Positions 15,906-23,787 of a stretch of 36,804 nt of DNA are shown here, piece by piece. Where the stretch lies: assembly GCA_030429005.1 (NCBI GenBank), contig JAUIDP010000028.1, forward strand, positions 1 to 36,804. The letters are read 5' to 3'. Source of the DNA: Gammaproteobacteria bacterium (lineage in GTDB: Bacteria; Pseudomonadota; Gammaproteobacteria; Steroidobacterales; Woeseiaceae). Every line of letters starts with the position of its first letter. Position 1 is the first letter of the stretch. The translations under genes were made by a program, and so were the position numbers. The notes under the pieces were generated by a model. That model had not been told where the DNA came from. It saw only the letters and a program-made list of their open reading frames with translations, and ran no database searches.

Positions 15906-16448
15906 TCAGAAAATGCCTTCGTAGTGGTTCAGAACCTTGGATGCAACCTGGGCGATCGTCTCGCCTTCGCCCCGCAACGAAACGTGAAACACATAGTAGC
16001 CGTCGGGTGGGCCGTCATCGACATAGGCGAAATGATAGATAGCCTCGCCGTTCTCATGCATTACGATTTTAGACGAGTATACGACAGGGACCAGGCCAAT
16101 GGGCCGCGTTGTAAAAGACCATTGCTGGGGTTTGTATTCGACAATCTCACCGAGGCTTTCGTCAATCGACTCGAGAATGTCTGCAATAACCGCCCGACTG
16201 TTGGCCTGCCTGAACCCGGAAGATGCCGCGGCGTAAATTCTGCCAACGTCGTGATTGCGCACATAGTTGATCAACCGGTTCGACTGCAGCAGGTGAGCTT
16301 CGAACTGTGCCGTGTCGTCGCTCAACGGCTCGTTGACATACTCCTCACCGTCAATGAAGGAGTACGTTGTCGTCGTGATCTGCTGATCGCAGGCGCTGAT
16401 GCCGGTGAATGTCAGCAACAGGAGTGCGATATTGAATCGCGAACTCAT
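15906..16448 (-). CDS. Uncharacterised lipoprotein
   Basis: This is a 180-residue predicted lipoprotein. The signal sequence (ALLLLTFTG) ends in ISAC with Cys20, a good lipobox. The mature domain contains ESIDESLGEIVEYKPQQW, PVVYSSKIVMHENGEAIYHFAYVDDG and a C-terminal IAQVASKVLNHYEGIF. I know no named family for it. The alternating strands suggest a small alpha-beta fold of the kind found in secreted ligand-binding proteins, which is inference. The ATG at 16448 overlaps the stop of the upstream membrane protein as ATGA, which fixes the start. A longer frame upstream is not the gene. Confidence 0.78.
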   Translation of the reverse strand: MSSRFNIALLLLTFTGISACDQQITTTTYSFIDGEEYVNEPLSDDTAQFEAHLLQSNRLINYVRNHDVGRIYAAASSGFRQANSRAVIADILESIDESLGEIVEYKPQQWSFTTRPIGLVPVVYSSKIVMHENGEAIYHFAYVDDGPPDGYYVFHVSLRGEGETIAQVASKVLNHYEGIF

Positions 16449-16756
16449 GACATTGTTTCGCTGACGTTCTCCGACTCCTGGTCTGCATGTCGCTTCTGCA
16501 ACACCACCTGGAAGTCGGAAAATTTCTTGCTCGGCAGATACGTAATAATCCAGATCGTTATGGCGGCGCCGATTGCTGCGCCCAGGATATTGCCGGCCAG
16601 TTCGAGGCCCTGCATCGAAACGCCGAGCAGTACCAGGACTACGCCCAGGACAGCACCAACCGCAAATGCGACAAACACCGACAACAGCGCTGCGCGCCAG
16701 AACAGGTACCACCAGATCTTGGCGGCCCGTTGCCAGTTCATCTCTACAGATTCCAC
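16445..16756 (-). CDS. Small two-helix membrane protein
   Basis: This is a product of about 103 residues with two hydrophobic segments (RAALLSVFVAFAVGAVLGVVLVLLG and ILGAAIGAAITIWIITYLP). They are Gly/Ala-rich, and a charged, Glu-rich C-terminus follows. It is not recognised as a family member. I placed the start at GTG 16756 because an A-G-G-G-G-G run lies about seven bases upstream. ATG 16741, five codons later, is the alternative. It is the first gene of the minus-strand unit membrane protein, lipoprotein, GNAT. Confidence 0.68.
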   Translation of the reverse strand: MESVEMNWQRAAKIWWYLFWRAALLSVFVAFAVGAVLGVVLVLLGVSMQGLELAGNILGAAIGAAITIWIITYLPSKKFSDFQVVLQKRHADQESENVSETMS

Positions 16757-17084
16757 TTGGCACCCCCTTTTATTGTTCTTGTTCTGGTGACCGAGCATAA
16801 ACGATATTCATCGGCGCGACGAAACAGCAATGAAGCAGGAATGGTTAACTTGTTGATTTACTCTAAGAAATGGCGCCCTGATGGTCGATCGAGTATCAAC
16901 ATAAGCCCGGCCGGCGGGGCTCGCGACCCGTCATGCAGCACTGCCGTTGTCGCCGGCCCGGTTGGAAACTACGCTGAAAGAGCAGATGGAATGCCGAAAG
17001 CAGGGCCTCCGTCTGCCGGTTTGAGCTGCAAATCCACTGCAAATAAGATAGGGCAGAATCTCGCTGAATTCCCCGGAGGCCCGA
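16757..17084. other. Divergent intergenic region, 328 bases
   Basis: This region separates the minus-strand small membrane protein from the plus-strand DUF4124 gene and should hold promoters for both. A plus-strand frame is open across it, but it starts inside the antisense gene and runs out of frame into DUF4124, with no codon bias or recognisable motif. I therefore do not call a gene. I see no convincing terminator or RNA element. Confidence 0.6.
17021..17049 (+). promoter_or_regulatory. Candidate promoter TTGAGC-17-TAAGAT for the DUF4124 operon
   Basis: A -35-like hexamer at 17021-17026 and a -10-like hexamer at 17044-17049 (each 4 of 6 to the sigma-70 consensus) have a 17-base spacer. 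They lie 36 bases before the GTG start of the DUF4124 gene. Confidence 0.35.
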
Positions 17085-17486
17085 GTGATACGGATATCGC
17101 TGTTTCTACTGTTCCTGTCGCCCCTGGCGAGCGCGCAGACCGAGATTCATCGCTGTGTCGATGAAGATGGCAATATCGCCTTCCAGGACTCGCCGTGTCC
17201 GGAGTCGCCTGCCGATGCGGCGCCAGGGCCAGCCACTGACGTGCCTGTCGATACGGTTGCCGACACGGCCGAGACCCCACCGGATGCCGAGCACGAAGAC
17301 GTAGTATCATATCTGCCGGTTGAGAGTGACCGCTCCATCGAGGAGGTCGAGGCCTGCAAGGAGCCGCATCGTGACGCCATCGACAGCATCGAGGCAGAAA
17401 TGCTGCGCGGTTATTCTGCCGAACAGGGCGAAACTTACAAACAGGAACTGCGCACGCTGACCCAGGCGATGCGGGCGTGCGAGTAA
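17085..17486 (+). CDS. DUF4124 domain protein, exported
   Basis: This is a 133-residue protein. A signal peptide (ISLFLLFLSPLASA, cleavage before Gln18) is followed by a DUF4124 segment, IHRCVDEDGNIAFQDSPCP, with its two conserved cysteines, which could form a disulfide. A Pro/Ala/Asp-rich linker follows, then a charged helical tail (about 85-132). DUF4124 modules are short periplasmic beta domains of unknown function, common in gammaproteobacteria. The start is GTG 17085 with GGAGG seven bases upstream. It is followed after 11 bases by the exported VOC protein and then the MOSC gene, so the three probably form one operon. Confidence 0.85.
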   Translation: MIRISLFLLFLSPLASAQTEIHRCVDEDGNIAFQDSPCPESPADAAPGPATDVPVDTVADTAETPPDAEHEDVVSYLPVESDRSIEEVEACKEPHRDAIDSIEAEMLRGYSAEQGETYKQELRTLTQAMRACE

Positions 17487-17497
17487 GAGAGATTGTC

Positions 17498-17953
17498 ATG
17501 AAACTACGACTACTGGTGGCCTTGTTAATCTGCTTGCCGGGCGTGACGGTTGCGGATGAGGCGCCGCTTACTGCCACCATCCAGGGCAGCTACTTCGCCG
17601 TCATCGTCAGCGATGTCGAAGCCGCCAGCAACTGGTACCAGACTGTACTCGGCCTGGAAGAGCGGTCCCGAAGTTCCGAACGTGGCCGCTACGACATCGT
17701 CAACATGGCTGGCCCCGGGCTGTTTGTCGAATTGCTGAAACTGGACCACGCTGCGACCAGGCCCGGTGGACAGATCGAAGGCCCGTTCAAAGTTGGAATG
17801 ATCGTTGACGACCTGACCGCTTTTGCTGCCGCGCTGCCTGCCGTGGCCTCACAGGCCGAGATCGTCTACGACAGCAACAACAGTGTGCTGGTGCTGCAGC
17901 TGAAAGACCCGGACAACAACACTGTGCAGGTAATGCAAATGGTGGAAGAGTAA
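17498..17953 (+). CDS. VOC (glyoxalase/bleomycin-resistance) family protein with a signal peptide
   Basis: This is a 151-residue protein. Residues 1-20 form a signal peptide (LLVALLICLPGVTVA) and the remainder is one VOC repeat: SYFAVIVSDVEAASNWYQTVLGL, FVELLKLD and LQLKDPDNNTVQVMQ. VOC proteins bind a divalent metal and act as lyases, dioxygenases or binding proteins, nearly always in the cytosol, so export is unusual. I chose ATG 17498 over ATG 17477, which overlaps the previous gene, because the shorter form begins with a clean signal peptide and has a purine-rich site (AAGAGAGA) upstream. The MOSC gene starts four bases after its stop. Confidence 0.85.
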   Translation: MKLRLLVALLICLPGVTVADEAPLTATIQGSYFAVIVSDVEAASNWYQTVLGLEERSRSSERGRYDIVNMAGPGLFVELLKLDHAATRPGGQIEGPFKVGMIVDDLTAFAAALPAVASQAEIVYDSNNSVLVLQLKDPDNNTVQVMQMVEE

Positions 17954-17957
17954 CGAA

Positions 17958-18518
17958 ATGCAGGAAGCCAAACATTTCTCCTCGGCGGAGCTGGAATTGA
18001 GTGTTGAGCACATACTGGCTGCGCCGAAAAACGACGGTGAACTGCACCTCATCGTAAAACGTCCCGAGGTCGACGGACGGGAAAACCTGCAGCAGGCACG
18101 TCTCGACATCGATCAGGGCCTGGTCGGCGACAACTGGCGCGCCCGTGGATCGCGGCATACACCGGACGGTGCTGCCGACCCGGAGATGCAACTCAACATT
18201 ATGAGTTCGCGGGTCGTCCAGTCGATCGCCGGTAGCGAGAATCGCTGGGCGCTTGCCGGCGACCAGTTGTATGTCGATATGGATCTCAGCCCCGAGAACC
18301 TGCCGCCCGGTACGCGGCTGCAGCTTGGCGAGGCTGTTATCGAGATCACCGAACCGCCGCACACCGGCTGCAAGAAGTTCGCGGAACGATACGGTGTGGA
18401 TGCCATGGTCTTTGTCAACACCGGTCGCGGCAAGCAGTGCAACTTTCGCGGTGTCTGCGCCAAAGTCGTAACGTCGGGCGACATCCGCGTCGGGGACGTC
18501 GCCCGCAAGCTCAGCTAG
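17958..18518 (+). CDS. MOSC domain protein
   Basis: This is a 186-residue stand-alone MOSC protein, the beta-rich domain of molybdenum-cofactor sulfurase C-termini and of YiiM/YuaD-type proteins. Landmarks are GLVGDNWRARGSRH, MQLNIMSSRVV, PGTRLQLGEAVIEITEPPHTGC and NFRGVCAKVV. The two cysteines, in PHTGCKKF and RGVCAKV, are where family members carry sulfur. Related proteins handle sulfur for molybdoenzymes or reduce N-hydroxylated compounds, and the role here is undetermined. It has no signal peptide, unlike the two genes before it in the operon. The last eight bases overlap the convergent creD end. Confidence 0.88.
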   Translation: MQEAKHFSSAELELSVEHILAAPKNDGELHLIVKRPEVDGRENLQQARLDIDQGLVGDNWRARGSRHTPDGAADPEMQLNIMSSRVVQSIAGSENRWALAGDQLYVDMDLSPENLPPGTRLQLGEAVIEITEPPHTGCKKFAERYGVDAMVFVNTGRGKQCNFRGVCAKVVTSGDIRVGDVARKLS

Positions 18519-19860
18519 CCACGTCGCCCGAAGTAATCTTCGACCTGCCGTACCAGTCGATACGGCGTGTCAGGTACATGATAGCGCCGAGCGATACCCA
18601 CAGCCCGATCGTGCCGGCCAGCAAGGCGAAATTCTCCGCTTTCAGCGTCATGTACAGGAAGCTGTATAACAACAGCAGCACCCCGGACATGATCAGCGCG
18701 CTGCTGCGGTTGCCGAGTACCGCCCAGCTATAGCCGATGATCAGGCCACAGGAACCCAGGCAACTGGTTACGTATGCGAGGCCAAAGCCAATGTGCTCGG
18801 CGAGTGACAGCAACAGCAGGTAGAACAGGCAATTGGCAAAACCCACCAGCAGGTACTGCAACGGGTGCAGCCGCAGGCCCGCGACCACCTCGAACAGAAA
18901 GTAGGTCACGAACGTCAGTCCCAGGAACAGCACGCCATACTTGGTGGCCCGTTCGGTCAGCCGGTACACACTGATCGGCATATACAGGTCCACACCGAAA
19001 TACGATTCGTGCGACGTGCCGCCAACACCGGCGGCATCGGTCCACCGGGACGGGAGATCGCGACCGATGCTCGATACCCGCCAACTGGCGTTGAATCCAT
19101 CGGCGGAAACTTCGCGTTCCTCCGGCAGGTAGTTGCCCGAGAAGCTCGGTGATGCCCACGACGAACGCAGGTTCACGCTGGTCGTATCGCCTGCCGGCAG
19201 GAACCGCAGCGAGTCGCTGCCGTTCAGTTTCAGGTCGATCGAGAACGGTATCGTCTGCCGTAGTTTCTCTGCATCGATACTGCGACCGATCGGCGCCATG
19301 ACCTGCGGCGGAAAGCCCAGGACCTTTACGCCGCCCGGCGCAAAGCGCACGTCGCCATCCGGCAGCGACACGCTCGGGATCTCGGTGATCGCCCGTGCAT
19401 CGCTGACCGCCAGGACGACAAAGACACCTTTCCAGTCCACGTTCCGCGGAGCAAGATTGCTTTCCTCGAGCCAAGCTGCGGAAAATTCACCGCGCAGAGT
19501 GAGCTGCGCTGAGTACACCGGCACCGTGTGCATACCGCGATAACGAATCTCCGGATCAATTTCGCCGTCGATAGCCAGTTCCTCCGGCAAAACGTACAGG
19601 TGATGCCGGTTCGTGAACTCCTCGCCGCGGCTGTTCGTGTGGACCGTGTCATACGGCACCACGAGCACTGGTCCTGCTACCTGCTGCGGATTGCCCCAGG
19701 TGCGCTGAATATCCACCCTGGCGGTGTAGCCCATCTGCTCACGCTCGTAAATGACCGACTGGATCATCGACAACGGAATCAACAGCACCAGGATCAGAAT
19801 GCCGATGGCGAATACTTTGAGTGATGCCGACTGCGGCAGACGTGAGATGAATTCCTGCAT
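18511..19860 (-). CDS. creD: Inner membrane protein CreD
   Basis: This is a 449-residue CreD homologue. It has one N-terminal membrane segment (VFAIGILILVLLIPLSMIQ), a large periplasmic domain of about 250 residues (including VAGPVLVVPYDT and RYRGMHTVPVYSAQLTLRGEF), and five or six C-terminal segments ending in YLTRRIDWYG. These match E. coli CreD in length and layout. In enterobacteria creD is controlled by the CreBC two-component system and affects envelope stress and beta-lactam or colicin responses. No creBC genes are next to it here. I chose ATG 19860 because GGGGAGA lies seven bases upstream; the ATG at 19875 has no ribosome site. It converges on MOSC with an eight-base overlap. Confidence 0.92.
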   Translation of the reverse strand: MQEFISRLPQSASLKVFAIGILILVLLIPLSMIQSVIYEREQMGYTARVDIQRTWGNPQQVAGPVLVVPYDTVHTNSRGEEFTNRHHLYVLPEELAIDGEIDPEIRYRGMHTVPVYSAQLTLRGEFSAAWLEESNLAPRNVDWKGVFVVLAVSDARAITEIPSVSLPDGDVRFAPGGVKVLGFPPQVMAPIGRSIDAEKLRQTIPFSIDLKLNGSDSLRFLPAGDTTSVNLRSSWASPSFSGNYLPEEREVSADGFNASWRVSSIGRDLPSRWTDAAGVGGTSHESYFGVDLYMPISVYRLTERATKYGVLFLGLTFVTYFLFEVVAGLRLHPLQYLLVGFANCLFYLLLLSLAEHIGFGLAYVTSCLGSCGLIIGYSWAVLGNRSSALIMSGVLLLLYSFLYMTLKAENFALLAGTIGLWVSLGAIMYLTRRIDWYGRSKITSGDVAS

Positions 19861-19951
19861 GGTTGTTCTCCCCATTTTTCAAGGGGAGATTAGGCACTGC
19901 AAGAATGCACTGTTCGTGCCTCAAAAGTGACCAATTGTGGCGGGCCGCAAG

Positions 19952-21511
19952 TCAGTCGTTGCCGGGACCGGCAACCTGCTCGTCGAGCAGGGCACACAGC
20001 TCCGGTTCGGGAGCAGGTTTTGTCAAAACCGAATCGCCCAGCTCCTGCACCGGAAAGTCCGGCGCCTTGTACGGTGGCCAGTCCGGCACGCCGTCGCCGC
20101 CAGGGCTTCCGGTTGCCGCGAAAGCGACCCAGTACCTCTGCATCGCCTGTTGCAAGGTGCGATCCGTATCGCTGGCGGCGAAATAAGGGTCGCGCGTGCC
20201 GAAGACATAGGGATATTCCGCGCCGTGGTAGGCGCCGAGCGACTCGCCATTGATGCCGCGCGGCGCACGCGTAAAGTGATAGACCCATGCAGCACCGCCG
20301 TCGGCGGAAACGGTTGCCGCAACCTGCAGTGACGGGCACAGCATGTCCGCCGCCGTCTGCAACCGATCCAGCGCCCGCCGCGGATCGGACTCGCTGCGCA
20401 CGACCTGCAAGGCCGCTTCGCCGTCCGGATACGTGGACGCGGCATACTCCGCAACGTCATCCCAGCTCGCATCCTCCGCTGTGCTGTCGTACCACTCAGC
20501 ATCATTGCTGCCGATGATGAGCTCCCGGCCGTGCAGTACATCGTTCTCGAGCAGCTCCCAGATCGGCGCATCGAACAACTGGCCGTCCAGTGCAGGCGCG
20601 TGGTAGTGATCGGCGAACTCTCTGTCATATACAGCGAACAGCTTCGCTGCCGGAATCGCGCGCAGCGCATCGAGGCTGTTTTTCGGGGGTACTCCCAGCG
20701 CTTCGGCAAGGCCAATGGCCCGCGATCGTTCATCGGCCAGTGTCGGCATGTGCGTCCGGCCGAATCCGGCTGTGCTCTGCGTGATTCCACGATGCAGCAG
20801 CCCAACTGATTTGTGCGTGGCGAGCAGAGCCAGTATGTTCTGTGCGCCCGCCGACTCGCCAAACATTGTCACGTTGGCCGGGTCGCCACCGAACTGTTCG
20901 ATGTTGGCATGGATCCACTGCAGCGCGGCGAGCAAGTCCCACAGGGCAAAATTGGCCACCGGTTCCACAGGCAGTAGTTCCGGGTGAGACAGGAAGCCGA
21001 AAACGCCCTGGCGATAGCCAACGCTGACGACAACAACATCAGTCTGCGCGAGCTCGTGTCCGAGGTAGTTTGGCTCGTACGACCAGCCACTCTTATTGCT
21101 GCCGCCGTGTACCCAGACCATCACCGGCAATTTTGCGTCGCTGTCCAGCGTGGGTGTCCAGGCGTTCAGGTACAGGCAGTCCTCGCTGACGTCGAGATCA
21201 GCGTAGTAGTCGGCGGAGCCGCCCGCTTTCACGGCCAGCCAGCGATACCAGTCGAGGATGCGCATCGACTGCATGCAGGCAGGCGCAAAGTCGGTGACCT
21301 TGCGCTCGGCCACGATGTGGGCAAGTGGCTGCGGTGCTCGCCAGCGTAACTCCCCGACTGGCGGCTCGGCGAATGGAATCCCGAGAAAGGCAGCGACCTT
21401 GCCGTCCTCCACGTACTTGCCCTGCAAGACCTCGCCGCCGGCCTGGACGCGCGGCGTCTGTTCGCAGGCGGCAAGAAGCAGCGCAGAAGCGAAGAACAGC
21501 AGTCGCAGCAT
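19952..21511 (-). CDS. Type-B carboxylesterase, lipoprotein
   Basis: This is a 519-residue alpha/beta-hydrolase of the carboxylesterase type-B family. A lipoprotein signal ends in LAAC with Cys16, so it is anchored in the envelope. The family signature SEDCLYLNAW is near residue 109. The oxyanion-hole WVHGGS is at about 133-138, the nucleophile elbow is GESAG with Ser220, and a C-terminal GAYHGAEYPYVFG holds the catalytic His. An acidic stretch near 330-350 should supply the third residue. The enzyme hydrolyses carboxylic esters of unknown type. It starts three bases after the stop of the quinone oxidoreductase gene and is co-transcribed with it. Confidence 0.92.
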   Translation of the reverse strand: MLRLLFFASALLLAACEQTPRVQAGGEVLQGKYVEDGKVAAFLGIPFAEPPVGELRWRAPQPLAHIVAERKVTDFAPACMQSMRILDWYRWLAVKAGGSADYYADLDVSEDCLYLNAWTPTLDSDAKLPVMVWVHGGSNKSGWSYEPNYLGHELAQTDVVVVSVGYRQGVFGFLSHPELLPVEPVANFALWDLLAALQWIHANIEQFGGDPANVTMFGESAGAQNILALLATHKSVGLLHRGITQSTAGFGRTHMPTLADERSRAIGLAEALGVPPKNSLDALRAIPAAKLFAVYDREFADHYHAPALDGQLFDAPIWELLENDVLHGRELIIGSNDAEWYDSTAEDASWDDVAEYAASTYPDGEAALQVVRSESDPRRALDRLQTAADMLCPSLQVAATVSADGGAAWVYHFTRAPRGINGESLGAYHGAEYPYVFGTRDPYFAASDTDRTLQQAMQRYWVAFAATGSPGGDGVPDWPPYKAPDFPVQELGDSVLTKPAPEPELCALLDEQVAGPGND

Positions 21512-21514
21512 GGC

Positions 21515-22501
21515 TTAGTCGAGCGTCAGGATGACAGCACCTCGCACACTGCCTGCTTCGACAATCTCGTTCGCTGTCGCAATCTGTTCGAGCGGTAGCC
21601 GTTCGGCGACCCGGTGTTGCAGACGGCCCTCAAGCAACGCCTTGTGGATGTCATCGACAGCCTGTTGTTTGGCCGCCTCGGGCATTGCGTACACGATGAT
21701 GAAGCGAACGGTTGCATCCATGTACATCAGCTTGAAGAAGGGCAGTCGGGGCTCGGGAACAGCAACGGAGCCGTAGGTTGCAATGGTGCCTGATGTCTTC
21801 AGCGTCGCGATCCAGGTGTCGAGGTTGGCGCCGAACTCGAGATCGATTGCACGATCAATCCGCTGGCCATTGTTTGCAGCCAGGATGTCCGCAGCGAACG
21901 AGTCGCCGCGGTGATTTACGACATGCGCTGCGCCCGCCGCGTCGCACATTACGGCATCCTGCGCATTGCTGGCGGTCGCGATCACTTTCGCGCCTGCCTG
22001 CGCCGCCCACTGCACGGCATAGTGCCCCACGCGGCCGGCGGCTCCGGTCACGACAACGGTCTGGCCCGCGACATCGCCGTCGGCAAAGACCGTGCGATGC
22101 GCGGTCATTGCCGGAATACCGAGACAGGCGCCCGCATCGAAATCCGTATTGTCCGGCAGCAGTACTGCGCGCGCGCTGTCGATGGCGACGTACTCGGCTG
22201 CCGTGCCGAATCGGCGCGCGAATTGTGCCTGGTAGACCCAGACCCGCTGGCCGACACGTTCCCTGTCCACGCCGTTGCCGACCGCTTCAATGACGCCGGC
22301 GCCGTCGCTGTTGGGCACCACCGGGCCGCCGTCGAGCAGGTCAGGAAAGGATCCGGCGCGCTTTTTCACATCCGACGGGTTAACCCCGCTCGTGTACAGC
22401 CGTACGAGGACTTCGCCAGGCCCGGCCCTGGGCGCGTCCATCTCGCCGACCTTCAACACCTCGGCGGCGTCCCCGAATTTTTCGAACCAGGCTGCACGCA
22501 T
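21515..22501 (-). CDS. Zinc-independent MDR family quinone oxidoreductase
   Basis: This is a 328-residue medium-chain reductase of the quinone oxidoreductase (zeta-crystallin-like) group. The N-terminal GroES-like domain contains VRLYTSGVNPSDVKKRAG and PNSDGAGVIEAVG. The Rossmann domain contains VVVTGAAGRVGHYAVQWA for NADPH binding. The zinc-ligand cysteines of alcohol dehydrogenases are absent. It would reduce quinones or other activated double bonds with NADPH. The ATG at 22501 follows AGGAGA; an in-frame TTG one codon upstream is less likely. It heads a two-gene unit with the esterase lipoprotein. Confidence 0.92.
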   Translation of the reverse strand: MRAAWFEKFGDAAEVLKVGEMDAPRAGPGEVLVRLYTSGVNPSDVKKRAGSFPDLLDGGPVVPNSDGAGVIEAVGNGVDRERVGQRVWVYQAQFARRFGTAAEYVAIDSARAVLLPDNTDFDAGACLGIPAMTAHRTVFADGDVAGQTVVVTGAAGRVGHYAVQWAAQAGAKVIATASNAQDAVMCDAAGAAHVVNHRGDSFAADILAANNGQRIDRAIDLEFGANLDTWIATLKTSGTIATYGSVAVPEPRLPFFKLMYMDATVRFIIVYAMPEAAKQQAVDDIHKALLEGRLQHRVAERLPLEQIATANEIVEAGSVRGAVILTLD

Positions 22502-22589
22502 CAATCTATTCTCCTCGTGCCGGGATTGTCGGCATTGAATTCATTCGTTCCGGGCAGCGGCAGCGAGAACTGATGAGGTAATCAGTACT

Positions 22590-23186
22590 GTGGAAAAGGC
22601 GAGGCGCATTCGCGTATTGTTGCCCGTCATGAACACCGAGAATACCGATGTCCTGCGCATGCGCAAGAAGCACCTGCCGAAGGCTGACGGGGAACCGACT
22701 CCCGAGGACGGCCGGCGTATCCTGGCTGCGCAGTCCGTTCGCAACTCGGTCATGGCAAGCATCATCACGATTGTCGTATTCAGCATCATCTGGTCGATGC
22801 TGTCGACCCTGGTCGGTGTGATCTATCCGTGGATGACGATGATCATGGGCATCCTGATCGGTCTCGCGGTGCGCCGCGCCGGTCTCGGCATCGACTGGCG
22901 GTTTCCGGTGATTGCTGCTGTCTTCGCTGTCATCGGTTCGCTGGCCGGCAATGTCATCGTCGCGGCCGCGTTTACCGCCCCGGAGCTGGGTACAACGACG
23001 TTAACGGTTCTCTACAACCTGACCGCGATGACCTGGCCGGTGTTCTTCGATGAAGTCATGACGCCGGCAGACCTCGTTTTTGCACTGTTCGCAGCCGGGT
23101 TGGCGGCATTTTTTGCGAACCGGCGTCTGACACGAACCGAGTACCTGGCACTTCGCAGGCTGGAGGAACACGATGAGCAGGATTGA
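22590..23186 (+). CDS. Uncharacterised multi-pass membrane protein
   Basis: This is a 198-residue protein with a basic N-terminal cytosolic stretch (RMRKKHLPKADGEPTPEDG) followed by about four membrane helices: around SIITIVVFSIIWSM, MTMIMGILIGLAV, VIAAVFAVIGSLAGNVIVAAAF and VFALFAAGLAAFFA. It ends with a charged tail. No family is recognised. GTG 22590 has GAGGT about ten bases upstream; ATG 22629 would remove 13 residues and has no ribosome site. The 3' end overlaps the glutathione S-transferase start by 14 bases, so the two are coupled. Confidence 0.75.
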   Translation: MEKARRIRVLLPVMNTENTDVLRMRKKHLPKADGEPTPEDGRRILAAQSVRNSVMASIITIVVFSIIWSMLSTLVGVIYPWMTMIMGILIGLAVRRAGLGIDWRFPVIAAVFAVIGSLAGNVIVAAAFTAPELGTTTLTVLYNLTAMTWPVFFDEVMTPADLVFALFAAGLAAFFANRRLTRTEYLALRRLEEHDEQD

Positions 23187-23787
23187 AATCTACGGCGACT
23201 CGATTTCCGGCAATTGCTACAAGGTGCAATTGCTCTGTGCGCAGCTCGGCATTGATCACAGCTGGCACGAGCTCGACCTGCTCAAGGGTGACGCACGCAC
23301 CGACGAGTTCCTGGCGATGAACCCGAACGGCAAGACGCCGTTGCTGCAGCTTGCCGACGGACGATTCCTGCCCGAGTCCAACGCCATTCTCTGGTATCTC
23401 GCACAGGGCTCGGCGCTGGTTGCCGACGATGCTTACGAAATGGCCAGCATCCTGAGCTGGATGTTTTTCGAGCAATACAGCCATGAGCCGTATCTCGCCG
23501 TAGCGCGGTTTATCAAGGTGTACCTCGGCGATCCGCCGGAAAAACAGGCAGAGCTCGAGGGCAAGTACCCGGGCGGCTACAAGGCGCTCAAGGTAATGGA
23601 CCAGCATCTCGCGAAGGCGGACTTTTTCGCCGGCAAGCGCTACAGCATCGCCGACATCGCGTTGTACGCCTACACGCACAGAGCGCATGAAGGCGGCTTC
23701 AGCCTGGTGAAATACCCGAACGTGCGCGACTGGTTAAAGCGGGTGGAACATCAGCCCGGTTATATACCGATGTCAGAGCGGCATTAG
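23173..23787 (+). CDS. Glutathione S-transferase family protein
   Basis: This is a 204-residue two-domain GST. The thioredoxin-like N-terminal domain has SISGNCYKVQLLCAQLG at the active-site helix, the cis-proline segment NPNGKTPLL, and LPESNAILWYL that binds the gamma-glutamyl part of glutathione. The all-helical C-terminal domain includes the capping motif YSIADIALYAY. The strong GGAGG site before ATG 23173 lies within the end of the upstream membrane-protein gene. Family members conjugate or reduce electrophiles with glutathione. Glutathione reductase is encoded about 4 kb away in this window. The end overlaps the convergent HD-domain gene by 15 bases. Confidence 0.92.
   Translation: MSRIEIYGDSISGNCYKVQLLCAQLGIDHSWHELDLLKGDARTDEFLAMNPNGKTPLLQLADGRFLPESNAILWYLAQGSALVADDAYEMASILSWMFFEQYSHEPYLAVARFIKVYLGDPPEKQAELEGKYPGGYKALKVMDQHLAKADFFAGKRYSIADIALYAYTHRAHEGGFSLVKYPNVRDWLKRVEHQPGYIPMSERH

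Noticed and set aside
16849..17164. Plus-strand frame from ATG 16841 region into the DUF4124 gene as a small protein
   Set aside because: It overlaps DUF4124 out of frame, has no domain or signal peptide, and the DUF4124 start with its GGAGG site is much better.
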